64,000 nucleotides of DNA. Origin: Phyllobacterium pellucidum. Its GTDB lineage: Bacteria > Pseudomonadota > Alphaproteobacteria > Rhizobiales > Rhizobiaceae. The translations under genes and the position numbers were made by a program. Shown here piece after piece: positions 8,370-18,193 of the stretch. Positions within the stretch are counted from its first letter, which is position 1; every line of letters begins with the position of its first letter. The stretch covers positions 1,488,001-1,552,000 of the forward strand of contig NZ_JABUMX010000001.1 of NCBI RefSeq assembly GCF_013327855.1, given 5' to 3'. The notes beneath the pieces are model-generated. The model saw nothing but the letters and a program-made list of their open reading frames with translations. It had not been told where the DNA came from and did no database searches.

Positions 8370-10022
8370 CTATTTGCCACGCCGCTTGCGCAGGTGGGCG
8401 ACAAGACCTTGCGTCGAAGCGTCCTTGTCCTTTGCCGTTTCCGCTCCGGAGACCACCGGCAGCAGCTCCGTCGCCAGTTCCTTGCCGAGCTCAACGCCCC
8501 ATTGATCGAAGGCGTTGATCCCGAAAATCTGCGCCTCGACAAAAACGCGGTGCTCGTAGAGCGCGATCAGCCGGCCAAGCGTATAGGGATCGAGCTTGTC
8601 GTGAATGATGGTGATCGAAGGCCGGTTGCCGGTAAAAACTCGGTGCGGCGCAAGCCGCTTAACCTCGGATTTCGATAGGTTCTTGGCGGCAAGCTGCGCT
8701 GCCGCCTCCTCCAACGTGCGTCCCTTCATCAGCGCTTCCGACTGGGCAAGGCAGTTCGCCATCAACATCTCATGCTGGTTGTCGAGATTGGGCTCGTGCC
8801 CCGTGGCCGCAACGATAAATTCCACCGGAATCGTATCGGTTCCCTGGTGCAGAAGCTGGAAGAAGGCATGCTGTCCATTCGTGCCGGGCTCGCCCCACAC
8901 CACAGGGCCGGTCGGACCGGCGACCGGTTTGCCGTCGATCGTCACACCCTTGCCGTTCGATTCCATGTCGAGCTGCTGCAAGTAGGCCGGGAGCCGGGCG
9001 AGGCGTTGATCGTAGGGAATGACCGCGCGGCTCATATAGCCGGATATGGCGCGATGCCAGTAGCCGACAAGGCCGAGCATGATCGGCAGGTTTTTCTTCA
9101 AGGGTGTCTTGCGGAAATGCTCGTCCATGGCGTGGGCGCCATCGAGGAAACGGCCGAAATTCTCCGGTCCTATCGCGATCATCAGCGGCAGGCCGATTGC
9201 CGACCAGATCGAATAGCGGCCGCCGACCCAATCCCAGAAACCGAAGATGCGATCGGCCGGAATGCCGAAAGCGTCGACCTTGTCGAGCGCTGTCGAGACG
9301 GCCGCAAAATGCTGTCCGACAGCCTCTTCGCCAAGCGCATCGGCGATCCATTTGCGTGCCGCCTTGGCGTTGGTCATGGTTTCGATGGTCGTGAAGGTTT
9401 TCGACGCAACAATGATCAGGGTCGTTGCGGGGTCGAGTTTGGCGAGCGTATCGGCAATATGGGCGCCATCGACGTTGGAGACGAAATGGGCGCGGGGGCC
9501 GTCATGATAGGGCGATAGCGCAAGCGTCGCCATGGCGGGGCCGAGATCCGACCCGCCTATGCCGATATTGACGATATCGGTGATCGGCTTGCCCTTCGAA
9601 CCCTTGATCGCACCCGAACGCAAGCCCTCGGCAAACGCGCCCATGCGGTCAAGCACGTCCTTGACGCCGGGCATGACGTCTTCACCGTCGACCTTGATCG
9701 GCTTGTCGGACCGGTTGCGCAGGGCGACATGCAGCACCGCGCGGCCCTCGGTATTGTTTATTGGTTTGCCGGCAAACATCGCGTCGCGACGCTCCTCGAC
9801 CTTCGCCGCCCTGGCCACGTCAGCAAGCAGAGCCATGGTATCGTCATTGACGAGGCACTTCGACCAATCGAGCAGGAGATCATCGAGTTCGAGGGAATAG
9901 CGGGAAAAGCGCTTCGGATCCTCGGCGAAGGCGCTGCGCATGTTGCGCGGGGCGCCGTTTTTCCAGTGATCCTTGAGAGCCTTGACCGAACGTTTTACTT
10001 CGTTCGCTTGTTCTGACGCCAT
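8370..10022 (-). CDS. pgi: Glucose-6-phosphate isomerase
   Basis: 550 aa, the usual length. Interconverts glucose-6-phosphate and fructose-6-phosphate in the cytoplasm. The PGI signature [15 protein letters not shown], the GIGGSDLGP phosphate loop and a C-terminal [15 protein letters not shown] signature are all present. The ATG at 10022 is preceded by CAGGAG with a 6-nt spacer; an upstream in-frame start at 10085 would add 21 residues not typical of the family. Most Hyphomicrobiales use the Entner-Doudoroff route, where Pgi mainly recycles triose-derived fructose-6-phosphate. Confidence 0.97.
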   Translation of the reverse strand: MASEQANEVKRSVKALKDHWKNGAPRNMRSAFAEDPKRFSRYSLELDDLLLDWSKCLVNDDTMALLADVARAAKVEERRDAMFAGKPINNTEGRAVLHVALRNRSDKPIKVDGEDVMPGVKDVLDRMGAFAEGLRSGAIKGSKGKPITDIVNIGIGGSDLGPAMATLALSPYHDGPRAHFVSNVDGAHIADTLAKLDPATTLIIVASKTFTTIETMTNAKAARKWIADALGEEAVGQHFAAVSTALDKVDAFGIPADRIFGFWDWVGGRYSIWSAIGLPLMIAIGPENFGRFLDGAHAMDEHFRKTPLKKNLPIMLGLVGYWHRAISGYMSRAVIPYDQRLARLPAYLQQLDMESNGKGVTIDGKPVAGPTGPVVWGEPGTNGQHAFFQLLHQGTDTIPVEFIVAATGHEPNLDNQHEMLMANCLAQSEALMKGRTLEEAAAQLAAKNLSKSEVKRLAPHRVFTGNRPSITIIHDKLDPYTLGRLIALYEHRVFVEAQIFGINAFDQWGVELGKELATELLPVVSGAETAKDKDASTQGLVAHLRKRRGK

Positions 10023-10217
10023 TTTCGTCTCCTGCAACAATGCTTCGGGCGTGGGCAAACTGCCACTCAAACGGATTGAATTCAATTCATCGAGGGGAGA
10101 ATCTCATGCTTTCTTCGCTGCGGCGAACATGCCTTGCCAATTGCGGGAAAACTGCGGCACGCGCCGCTTCATTTTCACCGCAAAACCATCTAGCCTCCGC
10201 TTCGGGAGGAGCCAATC

Positions 10218-10661
10218 ATGGATTTGACTGGAGAGGAACGGATCGTCGCACCGCGCGATACCGTATGGAAAGCGCTGAACGATCCGGAGATTTTGAAAGC
10301 GTGTATCCCGGGCTGTGAAAGTCTGGAGAGGATCTCAGATACCGAGCTTGCAGCAGTTGTCGGCGTCAAGATGGGACCGGTCAAGGCACGCTTCAAAGGC
10401 AAGGTCGAGCTTTCCAATCTCAATCCGCCCCAGTCCTATACGATCTCCGGCGAAGGCACCGGCGGGATTGCGGGTTTTGCCAAGGGCGGAGCCGACGTAA
10501 CGCTTATCGACGAGGGCGCGGAGACCGTGCTCGCCTACGTCGTCAATGCCGATGTCGGCGGCAAGATTGCCCAGCTCGGCAGCCGCCTGATCGCATCGAC
10601 TTCGAAAAAGCTCGCGACGCAGTTCTTCGAGAACTTCAATGCGGCGGTGAGCGGCGGGTAG
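10218..10661 (+). CDS. CoxG-like SRPBCC protein
   Basis: 147 aa. Resembles the carbon monoxide dehydrogenase subunit G family: START/SRPBCC fold, with VWKALNDPEILKACIPGCES at the N-terminus and the KARFKGKVEL and GFAKGGADV segments. GGGAGGAGCC precedes the ATG. CoxG proteins help recruit Mo-hydroxylases to the membrane, but no cox or other molybdenum hydroxylase gene is nearby, so here it is an orphan. It diverges from pgi across 195 bp, which contain a short palindrome ATTGAATTCAAT (10075-10086) of unclear role. Confidence 0.75.
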   Translation: MDLTGEERIVAPRDTVWKALNDPEILKACIPGCESLERISDTELAAVVGVKMGPVKARFKGKVELSNLNPPQSYTISGEGTGGIAGFAKGGADVTLIDEGAETVLAYVVNADVGGKIAQLGSRLIASTSKKLATQFFENFNAAVSGG

Positions 10662-10791
10662 AGAAGGCAAGAAATGCGCGGATCCTTCTTCCTGTCGCAT
10701 TTTCCATAGGCCGTGACGGAAAGCCGTTTGGGTTTAGGGGATCGAAGGCGGGTATCTTTTCCGGACATATTCGCATTCGGGCAAGGCATCT

Positions 10792-12405
10792 ATGCGCTCC
10801 TTTGACTTCATCATCGTCGGTTCCGGTTCGGCCGGCTCAGTCGTTGCCAATCGCCTCTCTGAGAACGGGCGCTACTCCGTGCTCGTGCTCGAGGCGGGCG
10901 GCTCCGATCGGCGATTCTTCATCGCCATGCCGCTCGGCTACGGCAAGACCTTCTATGACAAATCCGTCAACTGGATGTACCGCGCCGAACCGGACCCCGG
11001 CCTCGCAGGCAATGCCGACTACTGGCCACGCGGCAAGGTGCTCGGCGGATCGAGTTCGATCAATGCCATGGTTTATGTCCGGGGCGCCCGCGAGGATTTC
11101 GACGAGTGGCGCGACCGCGGCAATCCGGGTTGGGGCGCTGCCGATGTCTGGCCCATCTTCAAGGCATTGGAGGACCATGACGGCCCGTCGGACAGTCTTG
11201 GCCGTGGCGGGCCGCTGCATGTCAGCGATTGCTCCAAATTGTTTCACCCGCTTGCCAACAAGCTGATTATCGCGGCTCAGGAAGCAGGCCTCGCCTACAA
11301 TCCCGATTTCAACGGCGCGAGCCAGGAGGGCGTCGGCGCCTTTCGACTGACGACGAAGGGTGGTCGTCGCATGTCGGCGGCGCGGGCCTTTTTGCGTCCA
11401 GCGATGAAACGGCCCAATGTGACGGTACTGACCGGCGCCATGGTGACCCGCATCCTCTTCGAGGGCAAGCAAGCCGTGGGCGTGGCATTTACGAGGAATG
11501 GGCGCAGCGAAACGGTGAAGGCGGGCCGCGAAGTCGTTCTTGCCGGCGGGTCGGTGAACACGCCGCAACTGCTCGAAATTTCCGGCATCGGCGATCCGGC
11601 GCGGCTTTCGCAACTCGGCATCGACGTCGTTTACGCAAACCCGAATGTCGGCGAAAACCTTCAGGACCATCTCGGCATAAATTATACCTATCGCGCCAAT
11701 ATTCCCTCGCTCAATCAGGTGCTGAGGCCATGGTGGGGCAAGGCGATTGCCGGCATCGAATATCTTTTGCTGCGCACGGGACCGCTTTCGATCAGCATGA
11801 ACCAGGGGGGCGGTTTCTTCCGCACCGATCCGTCACGGACGCGTGCGAATATGCAGCTCTATTTTCAGGCGTTCTCGACGATTGTGCCGAAAAATGGCGA
11901 GCGTCCTATCCTGACGCCAGACCCCTGGCCCGGATTTTCCATTGGCCTGTCGAACTGCCGCCCGACCAGCACCGGCTCGATCCACATCCGTTCGGCCGAT
12001 CCGCTGCAAGCGCCGCAGATCGTGGCGAATGCCTTCTCGACCGAGCATGACGTTGCCGAAATGCTCGACGCGGTCAAATTCCTGCGCAAGGTGGCGGCGA
12101 CGCCTACCATGTCGAAGCTGATCGTCGAGGAATTATTGCCGGGACCCGGCTGCCGAAGCGACGAGGAGTTGATCGCCGATTTTCGCAAGCGCAGCGGCAC
12201 GGTCTACCATCCGGTGTCGACCTGCCGCATGGGGCCGGATCCGGCCCAGTCGGTCGTCGATCCGCGGCTGAAAGTGCATGGCGTGGATGGCCTCAGGATC
12301 ATCGACTGCTCAATCTTTCCGAACATCATTAGCGGCAACACCAACGCCGCCGCGATGATGGTTGGCGCCAAGGGCGCGGCGCTGGTGCTCGAGGATTTGC
12401 AGTGA
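10792..12405 (+). CDS. GMC-family FAD oxidoreductase
   Basis: 537 aa. N-terminal ADP-binding motif FIIVGSGSAGSVVANRLSE, GMC signature 1 around PRGKVLGGSSSINAM, signature 2 around AGGSVNTPQLLEISGIG, and a C-terminal HPVSTCRMG...SIFPNIISGNTNAAAMM region with the catalytic His and Asn. Family members include choline dehydrogenase and various alcohol dehydrogenases; betB, betI and choline transporters are absent next to it, so the alcohol substrate is unknown. It ends 5 bp before the convergent antiporter gene. Confidence 0.88.
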   Translation: MRSFDFIIVGSGSAGSVVANRLSENGRYSVLVLEAGGSDRRFFIAMPLGYGKTFYDKSVNWMYRAEPDPGLAGNADYWPRGKVLGGSSSINAMVYVRGAREDFDEWRDRGNPGWGAADVWPIFKALEDHDGPSDSLGRGGPLHVSDCSKLFHPLANKLIIAAQEAGLAYNPDFNGASQEGVGAFRLTTKGGRRMSAARAFLRPAMKRPNVTVLTGAMVTRILFEGKQAVGVAFTRNGRSETVKAGREVVLAGGSVNTPQLLEISGIGDPARLSQLGIDVVYANPNVGENLQDHLGINYTYRANIPSLNQVLRPWWGKAIAGIEYLLLRTGPLSISMNQGGGFFRTDPSRTRANMQLYFQAFSTIVPKNGERPILTPDPWPGFSIGLSNCRPTSTGSIHIRSADPLQAPQIVANAFSTEHDVAEMLDAVKFLRKVAATPTMSKLIVEELLPGPGCRSDEELIADFRKRSGTVYHPVSTCRMGPDPAQSVVDPRLKVHGVDGLRIIDCSIFPNIISGNTNAAAMMVGAKGAALVLEDLQ

Positions 12406-12410
12406 ATCGT

Positions 12411-14045
12411 CTACCCGTACCGCGCCTCGAGCAGATCGATATCGCGCACCATCTTCGTTGCGACGGCAGTCTCTAGCCGCCGGGCGCGCACCAGCCGATA
12501 GATCTCCTGACGCTCCGCTTTCAGCGCCGTCGTGAACAGCACTTTCTCGACTTCGTCGGTCTGCGCGGTCTGCTCACGCTCTTCACCGAGACGCATGCGG
12601 CCGTCAATGCGCTTGCGGTAGAGTTCCATGATCTGCGCCGCCACATCCGCGTAGAGATCGGCGTCCGGGCGGCCAGCGGCGAGATCGTGCTGCGCGCGCT
12701 CGACCGCCATGATGGCCGCTTCTGCGGCGGCGATACGGGCGTAATCTTCCTCCTTGCGATGCGAGGCCTCGACAGGAACCTCGATATTGTTCAGCAGGCG
12801 TGGAAGGGCGATGCTGGCAACCACAAGCGAGAGGATGATGACGCCGGCCGCAAGGAAAATAACGAGATCACGCGCCGGAAACAGGCTGCCATCATAGAGG
12901 AAAAGCGGCAACGTCAGTATGCCGGCAAGCGTTATGGCGCCGCGTACGCCGGCAACCGACATGGTGGCGACAAGTCGCCAGCTCGGCCGCACGAGGATCT
13001 GCTCGCGCGTTCCTGCCGTTCGTGAGAGGGTAATGCTCCAAGACGCCCAGACCCAGGCAAAGCGCAGCGCGCCGAGCGCAAGCGTGATGACCACGATATA
13101 CACGACCAGCCACCAGGGCGACGAGCGACCCGCGGCGATGTTCTCGACCGCTCCGGAAAAGATGCCGGGAAGCTGTTCGCCGAGCAGGACAAAGATTGCG
13201 CCATTGGCGGCGAACTGCACGGTATCCCAGACTGCCGTGCGGCGCACGCGCGTGACGGCCAGCGCCTGACCGGTGATCTCGGCATAGCTCATGGTGATGC
13301 CGGCGGCGACGGCGGCGAGGATGCCCGAGGCATGGACATGCTCGGCGAGAAGATAGGCGCCGAATGGAATGAGCAAGCTGATCAGGATCTGCGAGCCGCT
13401 TTCTTCACCAAGATGGCGGGCGAGGAAGGCCTTGCCCCTCGTTACGCCGAGCGTGACGCCGACGCCAATGGCTATGCCGCCGATTGCCAGCCAAAGGAAG
13501 GTGAAGAATGCGTCCGAAATCGAGAAAGCACCCGTCAGCATAGCCGCGACGGCAAAGCGCATGCAGACGAGGCCGGACGCATCGTTCAACAGCGATTCGC
13601 CCTCGAGAATGTGCATCATGCGCGACGGTATCGGTACCCGCGCGGCAATGCCCGATACGGCGATCGGATCCGTGGGCGATACGATCGCCGCGAGCGCAAA
13701 GGCGACGGGAAGCGGGATCGAGGGAATCATCCAGTAAATGAGATAGCCGAGGCCTACCACCGTGAAGACAACGAGGCCGAGCGCCATTTCGAGGATAATG
13801 CCCTTGTCGCGAAAGAGCCCCTCCTTCGGGATGCGCCAGCCATCGAGGAAGAGCAGCGGCGGCAGAAACAGGAGGAAGAAGATATCCGGATCGAGTTCCA
13901 CGCGTATGGTCGTCACCGAGGCGATGAGTGCACCGAGCCCGATCTGCACCAGCGGCAGCGGCACTGGCAGGGGCAGCGCGCGCACGATGGAGTCGCTGAC
14001 CACAACGGCAAGGAGCATCAACAGGATGACGGTAATGGTTTCCAC
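12411..14045 (-). CDS. Na+/H+ antiporter, CPA1 family
   Basis: 544 aa. About twelve hydrophobic segments in the first ~400 residues, then a hydrophilic cytoplasmic tail of ~130 residues. The conserved CPA1 ion-binding motifs are seen: SPTDPIAVSGI and EGESLLNDASGLV. Exchanges external protons for internal Na+ (or K+). The start is GTG (METITV by translation) with only a weak GGAT upstream; no better start was found. Transcribed alone, divergent from the acyl-CoA ligase across ~260 bp in which I see nothing further except the ligase ribosome site. Confidence 0.9.
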   Translation of the reverse strand: METITVILLMLLAVVVSDSIVRALPLPVPLPLVQIGLGALIASVTTIRVELDPDIFFLLFLPPLLFLDGWRIPKEGLFRDKGIILEMALGLVVFTVVGLGYLIYWMIPSIPLPVAFALAAIVSPTDPIAVSGIAARVPIPSRMMHILEGESLLNDASGLVCMRFAVAAMLTGAFSISDAFFTFLWLAIGGIAIGVGVTLGVTRGKAFLARHLGEESGSQILISLLIPFGAYLLAEHVHASGILAAVAAGITMSYAEITGQALAVTRVRRTAVWDTVQFAANGAIFVLLGEQLPGIFSGAVENIAAGRSSPWWLVVYIVVITLALGALRFAWVWASWSITLSRTAGTREQILVRPSWRLVATMSVAGVRGAITLAGILTLPLFLYDGSLFPARDLVIFLAAGVIILSLVVASIALPRLLNNIEVPVEASHRKEEDYARIAAAEAAIMAVERAQHDLAAGRPDADLYADVAAQIMELYRKRIDGRMRLGEEREQTAQTDEVEKVLFTTALKAERQEIYRLVRARRLETAVATKMVRDIDLLEARYG

Positions 14046-14303
14046 AGTTGATCCGATTCGATCCGGTGATTTCAGGTTGCCACTGCTTTGTCGAGACGAA
14101 CCTTGGCAACTTTGTGCCCGGATGTCACCAAATCGATGAATCGCCAGACTTGGGTAAAAATGCCGGACATCCAGTTTTTACGTTTACGTTAATGTAAATA
14201 CTTGCCAGCGCCGCGCCTCTCGCAATAGATAGCAGAGTTGGGTAGCATCGAACGCGGTGGGGAGATTGCGTTCGGGTTTGGGAAGCAAGCAGGGAGGTTT
14301 AGT

Positions 14304-16292
14304 GTGGCCAAAGAGACAACACGCAGGAGCAAATCCGCGCCGTCCACGGACCGTGAAGCAGCGAAGACTGCTCCGGCGCCCGTCAAAAGGACGTCCGGAA
14401 CCGCCGCGAAGGCGAGTGCCGATGGTGTGGCGAAGGCCGCGGGCAAACCGGCAGCGAGGACCAAGGCTGCCGCCAATACGACAAAGCCGAAGGCTGCTGC
14501 CAAGCCTGGCACGGCCACAAAGAAGGCGGCCACGATAGCCGCGCCAAAACCTGTTAACGCCAAGCCGGCAATGCAGCCGAAAAGGGCAAAGCAGGCTGCG
14601 CAGCCAGTCGCCCACGCCTCGGCCCAGCCGACACCCAAGTTCTGGGTGAGCAATTATCCGGACGGCGTTCCGGCCGAAGTGACCTCGCCGTACGAATCCA
14701 TCGCCGATCTTTTCACGCGCGTATTCAGCGACTATGCCGAAAGGCCTGCTTTCAACTGCATGGGCGTGAGCATCACCTACACGCAGCTAAAGAATTATTC
14801 CCGTGCGCTTGGGGCATGGTTTCAGTCACGCGGGCTCGAAAAGGGCGACCGCATCGCGGTGATGATGCCCAACATCCTGCAATACCCGATCACCATCGCC
14901 GCCATACTTCGGGCGGGCTATACGGTGGTCAATATCAATCCGCTCTACACGCCGCGCGAACTCGAACACCAGCTCAAGGACAGCGGCGCCAAGGCGATCG
15001 TCATTCTCGAAAATTTCGCGGCAACGCTGCAGAAAGTCATCACCAAAACGCCGGTGCAGCACGTCGTTGTCGCCGCCATGGGCGACATGATGGGTCTCAA
15101 GGGGCACGTCGTTAATCTCGTCGTGCGCCGGGTAAAGAAGATGGTGCCGGCCTGGTCGCTGCCGGGGCATGTACCGTTCAAGACAGCGCTCGCCAAGGGC
15201 GGCGCCCAAAGCATGCGGCATGTGGAACTCAAGGCGACGGATATTGCCTTCCTGCAATATACCGGCGGCACGACCGGCATCTCAAAAGGCGCGATCCTCA
15301 CCCATGGCAATATCGTCGCCAACGTGGCGCAGATGAACGTCTGGTGCGACGTTGCCTATCGCCTCAAGGGCCGTCCGAAGGATCTCACCTTCATCTGTGC
15401 GCTGCCCCTTTACCACATCTTCGCGCTGACGGTGAACGCGATGATGGGCATGCAGCATGGCGCGGTCAACATTCTCATTCCCAATCCGCGTGACATACCG
15501 GGCTTCGTCAAGGAGCTGCGCAAGCACAAGATGCACATCTTTCCCGGCCTCAACACGCTCTTTAACGGCCTCATGAACAATGAGGACTTCCGCAAGCTCG
15601 ACTTCAAGGAGCTTATCCTTTCGCTCGGCGGCGGCATGGCTGTGCAAAAGCCCGTTGCCGATCGCTGGAAAGAGATTACCGGATGCGTGATCACCGAGGG
15701 CTATGGCCTTTCGGAAACCTCGCCCGTCGCCTCGGCTAACCGGCTCGATGCCACGGAATTTTCCGGGACGATCGGCCTCCCCGTCCCTTCCACCGATATT
15801 TCGATCCGCAATGACGACGGCAAGGAACTCGCCCTGCACGAGGTCGGCGAGATCTGTATTCGCGGCCCGCAGGTGATGGCCGGCTACTGGAACCGGCCTG
15901 ACGAAACCGCAAAGGTGATGACGACGGACGGTTTCTTCCGCTCAGGTGACATGGGTTTCATGGATGAGCGCGGCTTCACCAAGATCGTCGACCGCAAGAA
16001 GGATATGATCCTGGTTTCCGGGTTCAATGTTTACCCGAACGAGATCGAGGAAGTTGCGATGGAGCATCCCGGTATCCGCGAAGCGGCGGCGATCGGCGTT
16101 CCCAATGATCATTCCGGCGAAAGCGTAAAGCTCTTCATCGTGCGCAAGGACCCGGCCCTCACCGAGGAAGCCGTGCGCGCCTTCTGCGCCGAGCGGCTGA
16201 CCAACTACAAGCGCCCGCGCTCCGTCGAATTTCGCGACGAATTGCCGAAGAGCAATGTCGGCAAGATTTTGCGGCGGGAACTGCGCGGCTAG
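14304..16292 (+). CDS. fadD: Long-chain acyl-CoA ligase with basic Ala/Lys/Pro-rich N-terminal tail
   Basis: 662 aa. From residue ~112 onward this is a standard FadD-type adenylate-forming enzyme: P-loop YTGGTTGISKG (Tyr319), the GYGLSETSP motif, GDMGFMDERGF and the C-terminal DRKKDMILVSGFNVYP hinge and KSNVGKILRREL catalytic Lys. It activates fatty acids with ATP and CoA. Residues 2-111 are an unusual low-complexity tail of Ala, Lys, Pro and Thr (for example AKAAGKPAARTKAAANTTKP) resembling histone H1-like basic tails. The GTG at 14304 is chosen because AGGGAGG lies ~6 nt upstream; a TTG at 14238 is open too but has no ribosome site. Confidence 0.88.
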   Translation: MAKETTRRSKSAPSTDREAAKTAPAPVKRTSGTAAKASADGVAKAAGKPAARTKAAANTTKPKAAAKPGTATKKAATIAAPKPVNAKPAMQPKRAKQAAQPVAHASAQPTPKFWVSNYPDGVPAEVTSPYESIADLFTRVFSDYAERPAFNCMGVSITYTQLKNYSRALGAWFQSRGLEKGDRIAVMMPNILQYPITIAAILRAGYTVVNINPLYTPRELEHQLKDSGAKAIVILENFAATLQKVITKTPVQHVVVAAMGDMMGLKGHVVNLVVRRVKKMVPAWSLPGHVPFKTALAKGGAQSMRHVELKATDIAFLQYTGGTTGISKGAILTHGNIVANVAQMNVWCDVAYRLKGRPKDLTFICALPLYHIFALTVNAMMGMQHGAVNILIPNPRDIPGFVKELRKHKMHIFPGLNTLFNGLMNNEDFRKLDFKELILSLGGGMAVQKPVADRWKEITGCVITEGYGLSETSPVASANRLDATEFSGTIGLPVPSTDISIRNDDGKELALHEVGEICIRGPQVMAGYWNRPDETAKVMTTDGFFRSGDMGFMDERGFTKIVDRKKDMILVSGFNVYPNEIEEVAMEHPGIREAAAIGVPNDHSGESVKLFIVRKDPALTEEAVRAFCAERLTNYKRPRSVEFRDELPKSNVGKILRRELRG

Positions 16293-16299
16293 AGCCCCC

Positions 16300-16318
16300 G
16301 GCGGCCGGTCAGGCCGCC
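16300..16318. terminator. Bidirectional hairpin between acyl-CoA ligase and prfC
   Basis: GGCGGCC / GGCCGCC 7-bp perfect stem, 5-nt loop, in the 16-bp gap between two convergent genes and running into the prfC stop codon. Followed by TTC on the plus strand only. Confidence 0.4.
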
Positions 16319-17898
16319 TTCTCGCGCACCTGATAGTCCTTGATCGCCGTGAAGCGGATCGCCTTCCAGCGTTCTGCCTCATAGGACAGCGAGAAGCTGT
16401 TTTGGGCGAGGAACACGGGATCATTATCCAGATCATGGGCGATATCGGCGCGGTGCGCATTGATGAAGCGCTGCAACTCGGCGGGATCATCGGCCGATAT
16501 CCAGCGCGCAACGGTAAAGCGTGCCGGCTCGAATCCGACAGGCAAGGTGTACTCCACCTTCAGCCGCTCAGTAAGGACATCGATCTGCAACGCCCCGACC
16601 ACGCCGACGATCGCCGGCGAGCCGTCATCTGGCAGGAACAGCTGCACGACGCCTTCTTCCGCCATCTGCTGCAAAGCTTCGCGCAATTTCTTGGCCTTCA
16701 TCGCATCGTCGAGCCGCACGCGGCGCAGGATCTCCGGCGCAAAGTTGGGCACGCCACGGAAAAGTAGATCCTCGCCTTCCGTGAGGGTATCGCCGATGCG
16801 CAGCGTGCCGTGATTGGGAATGCCGACGACATCGCCGGCCCAGGCCTCGTCGGCGATCTGGCGGCTGCGCGCAAAGAAGAATTGCGGCGCAGACAAGCTC
16901 ATCGGCTTGCCGGTGCGCACGAGCTTCGCCTTCATGCCACGAGAAAGCTTGCCCGAACACACGCGCAGGAACGCGATGCGGTCGCGATGGTTCGGGTCCA
17001 TATTTGCCTGAATCTTGAAGACGAAGCCGGTCATCTTCTCTTCTTCGGCCGCGACCTTGCGCGTATCGGCGTCCTGGTCGCGCGGGCTTGGACCGAAATC
17101 GCAGAAGGCTTCGATCAAATCGCGTACGCCGTAGTTGCGCAGCGCCGAGCCGAAATAGACCGGGGTCAGATGGCCTTCGCGAAAGGCCTGGAGATCGAAG
17201 GGATTGCAGGCGTCGCGAGCCAGCGTCACCTCGTCGATCCAGTCCCGGCGCTCGTTTTCGGGCAAGAGCCCCGAGGCCGCGTCGGCTTCAGGGCCGTTGA
17301 CCGGCGTCGGCACTTCTTCCTCGTCGCGGCGGCGCACCGTATTGTCCTTGAGATTATAGGTGCCGGCAAAGCTCTTGCCGCGCCCGATCGGCCAGGTGAT
17401 CGGCGCCGTGTCGAGCGCAAGCTTCTGCTCGATCTCATCGAGAATTTCATACGGATCGCGGCTCTCGCGGTCCATCTTGTTGATAAAAGTCACGATCGGA
17501 ATGTCGCGCATGCGGCAGACCTCGAAGAGCTTCAAGGTCCGCGACTCGATACCCTTGGCGGCATCGATGACCATGACGGCGCTGTCGACAGCCGTCAGCG
17601 TGCGGTAGGTGTCGTCGGCGAAATCCTCGTGGCCTGGCGTATCCAGGAGGTTGAAGATGCAATCCTTGTACTCGAAGGTCATCACCGAGGTAACGACGGA
17701 AATGCCGCGGTCGCGTTCGATATTCATCCAGTCGGAGCGCGTCTGCATGCGGTCCTTCTTGGCCTTCACCTCGCCGGCAAGCTGGATCGCCCCGCCGAAC
17801 AGCAGCAGCTTTTCGGTGAGGGTCGTTTTACCGGCGTCAGGGTGCGCAATAATCGCGAAGGTACGGCGCTTGGTGACAGGATGGTCGGCAGAAGACAT
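16309..17898 (-). CDS. prfC: Peptide chain release factor 3
   Basis: 529 aa, the same length as the E. coli factor. A translational GTPase that recycles RF1/RF2 after termination. G1 motif AHPDAGKTT, G2/G3 region ERDRGISVV and DTPGHEDF, G4 NKMD are visible in the first ~160 residues. The chosen ATG (MSSADHPVTKRR) places the G1 motif where the family has it; the frame stays open ~310 bp further upstream but that part has no family counterpart. No obvious ribosome site precedes the ATG. The ~295 bp upstream to 18193 hold nothing recognisable beyond the promoter region. Confidence 0.95.
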   Translation of the reverse strand: MSSADHPVTKRRTFAIIAHPDAGKTTLTEKLLLFGGAIQLAGEVKAKKDRMQTRSDWMNIERDRGISVVTSVMTFEYKDCIFNLLDTPGHEDFADDTYRTLTAVDSAVMVIDAAKGIESRTLKLFEVCRMRDIPIVTFINKMDRESRDPYEILDEIEQKLALDTAPITWPIGRGKSFAGTYNLKDNTVRRRDEEEVPTPVNGPEADAASGLLPENERRDWIDEVTLARDACNPFDLQAFREGHLTPVYFGSALRNYGVRDLIEAFCDFGPSPRDQDADTRKVAAEEEKMTGFVFKIQANMDPNHRDRIAFLRVCSGKLSRGMKAKLVRTGKPMSLSAPQFFFARSRQIADEAWAGDVVGIPNHGTLRIGDTLTEGEDLLFRGVPNFAPEILRRVRLDDAMKAKKLREALQQMAEEGVVQLFLPDDGSPAIVGVVGALQIDVLTERLKVEYTLPVGFEPARFTVARWISADDPAELQRFINAHRADIAHDLDNDPVFLAQNSFSLSYEAERWKAIRFTAIKDYQVREKAA

Positions 17899-18193
17899 GA
17901 GGAAGGCTCGAACTTTGTAGTGAAAGGATTGCGCGCCTTCTATCAGCCAATGCCTTCCACGTCGACACTTGGATTTGGTTAAGGGTGGCACAGAGGCTCT
18001 GGCCACTAAGGGAGCTGCAAGAAGGTAGTTCCTCGGACAATAGCCGAATATGACGGCGAGGTGGAGCGGAGGATAACAGTGGAGAGGGCCGAGCCCCGAC
18101 CGCGTGTGTGCTCCAGAGGTACTACAAGAAAAGCCGCAAGGTGCTCCCGCCCGCTCGAATGCGCTTAAACTGCCGTCTCCTGCCTTGGCAGCG

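Noticed and set aside
10106..10318. Small frame with a GAGGGGAG-like ribosome site upstream of the coxG-like gene
   Set aside because: It runs ~100 bp into the coxG-like gene out of frame, has composition of a shadow frame and no recognisable features.
16810..17982. Long open frame on the plus strand opposite prfC
   Set aside because: Antisense to a clear release factor 3 gene; no support other than length.
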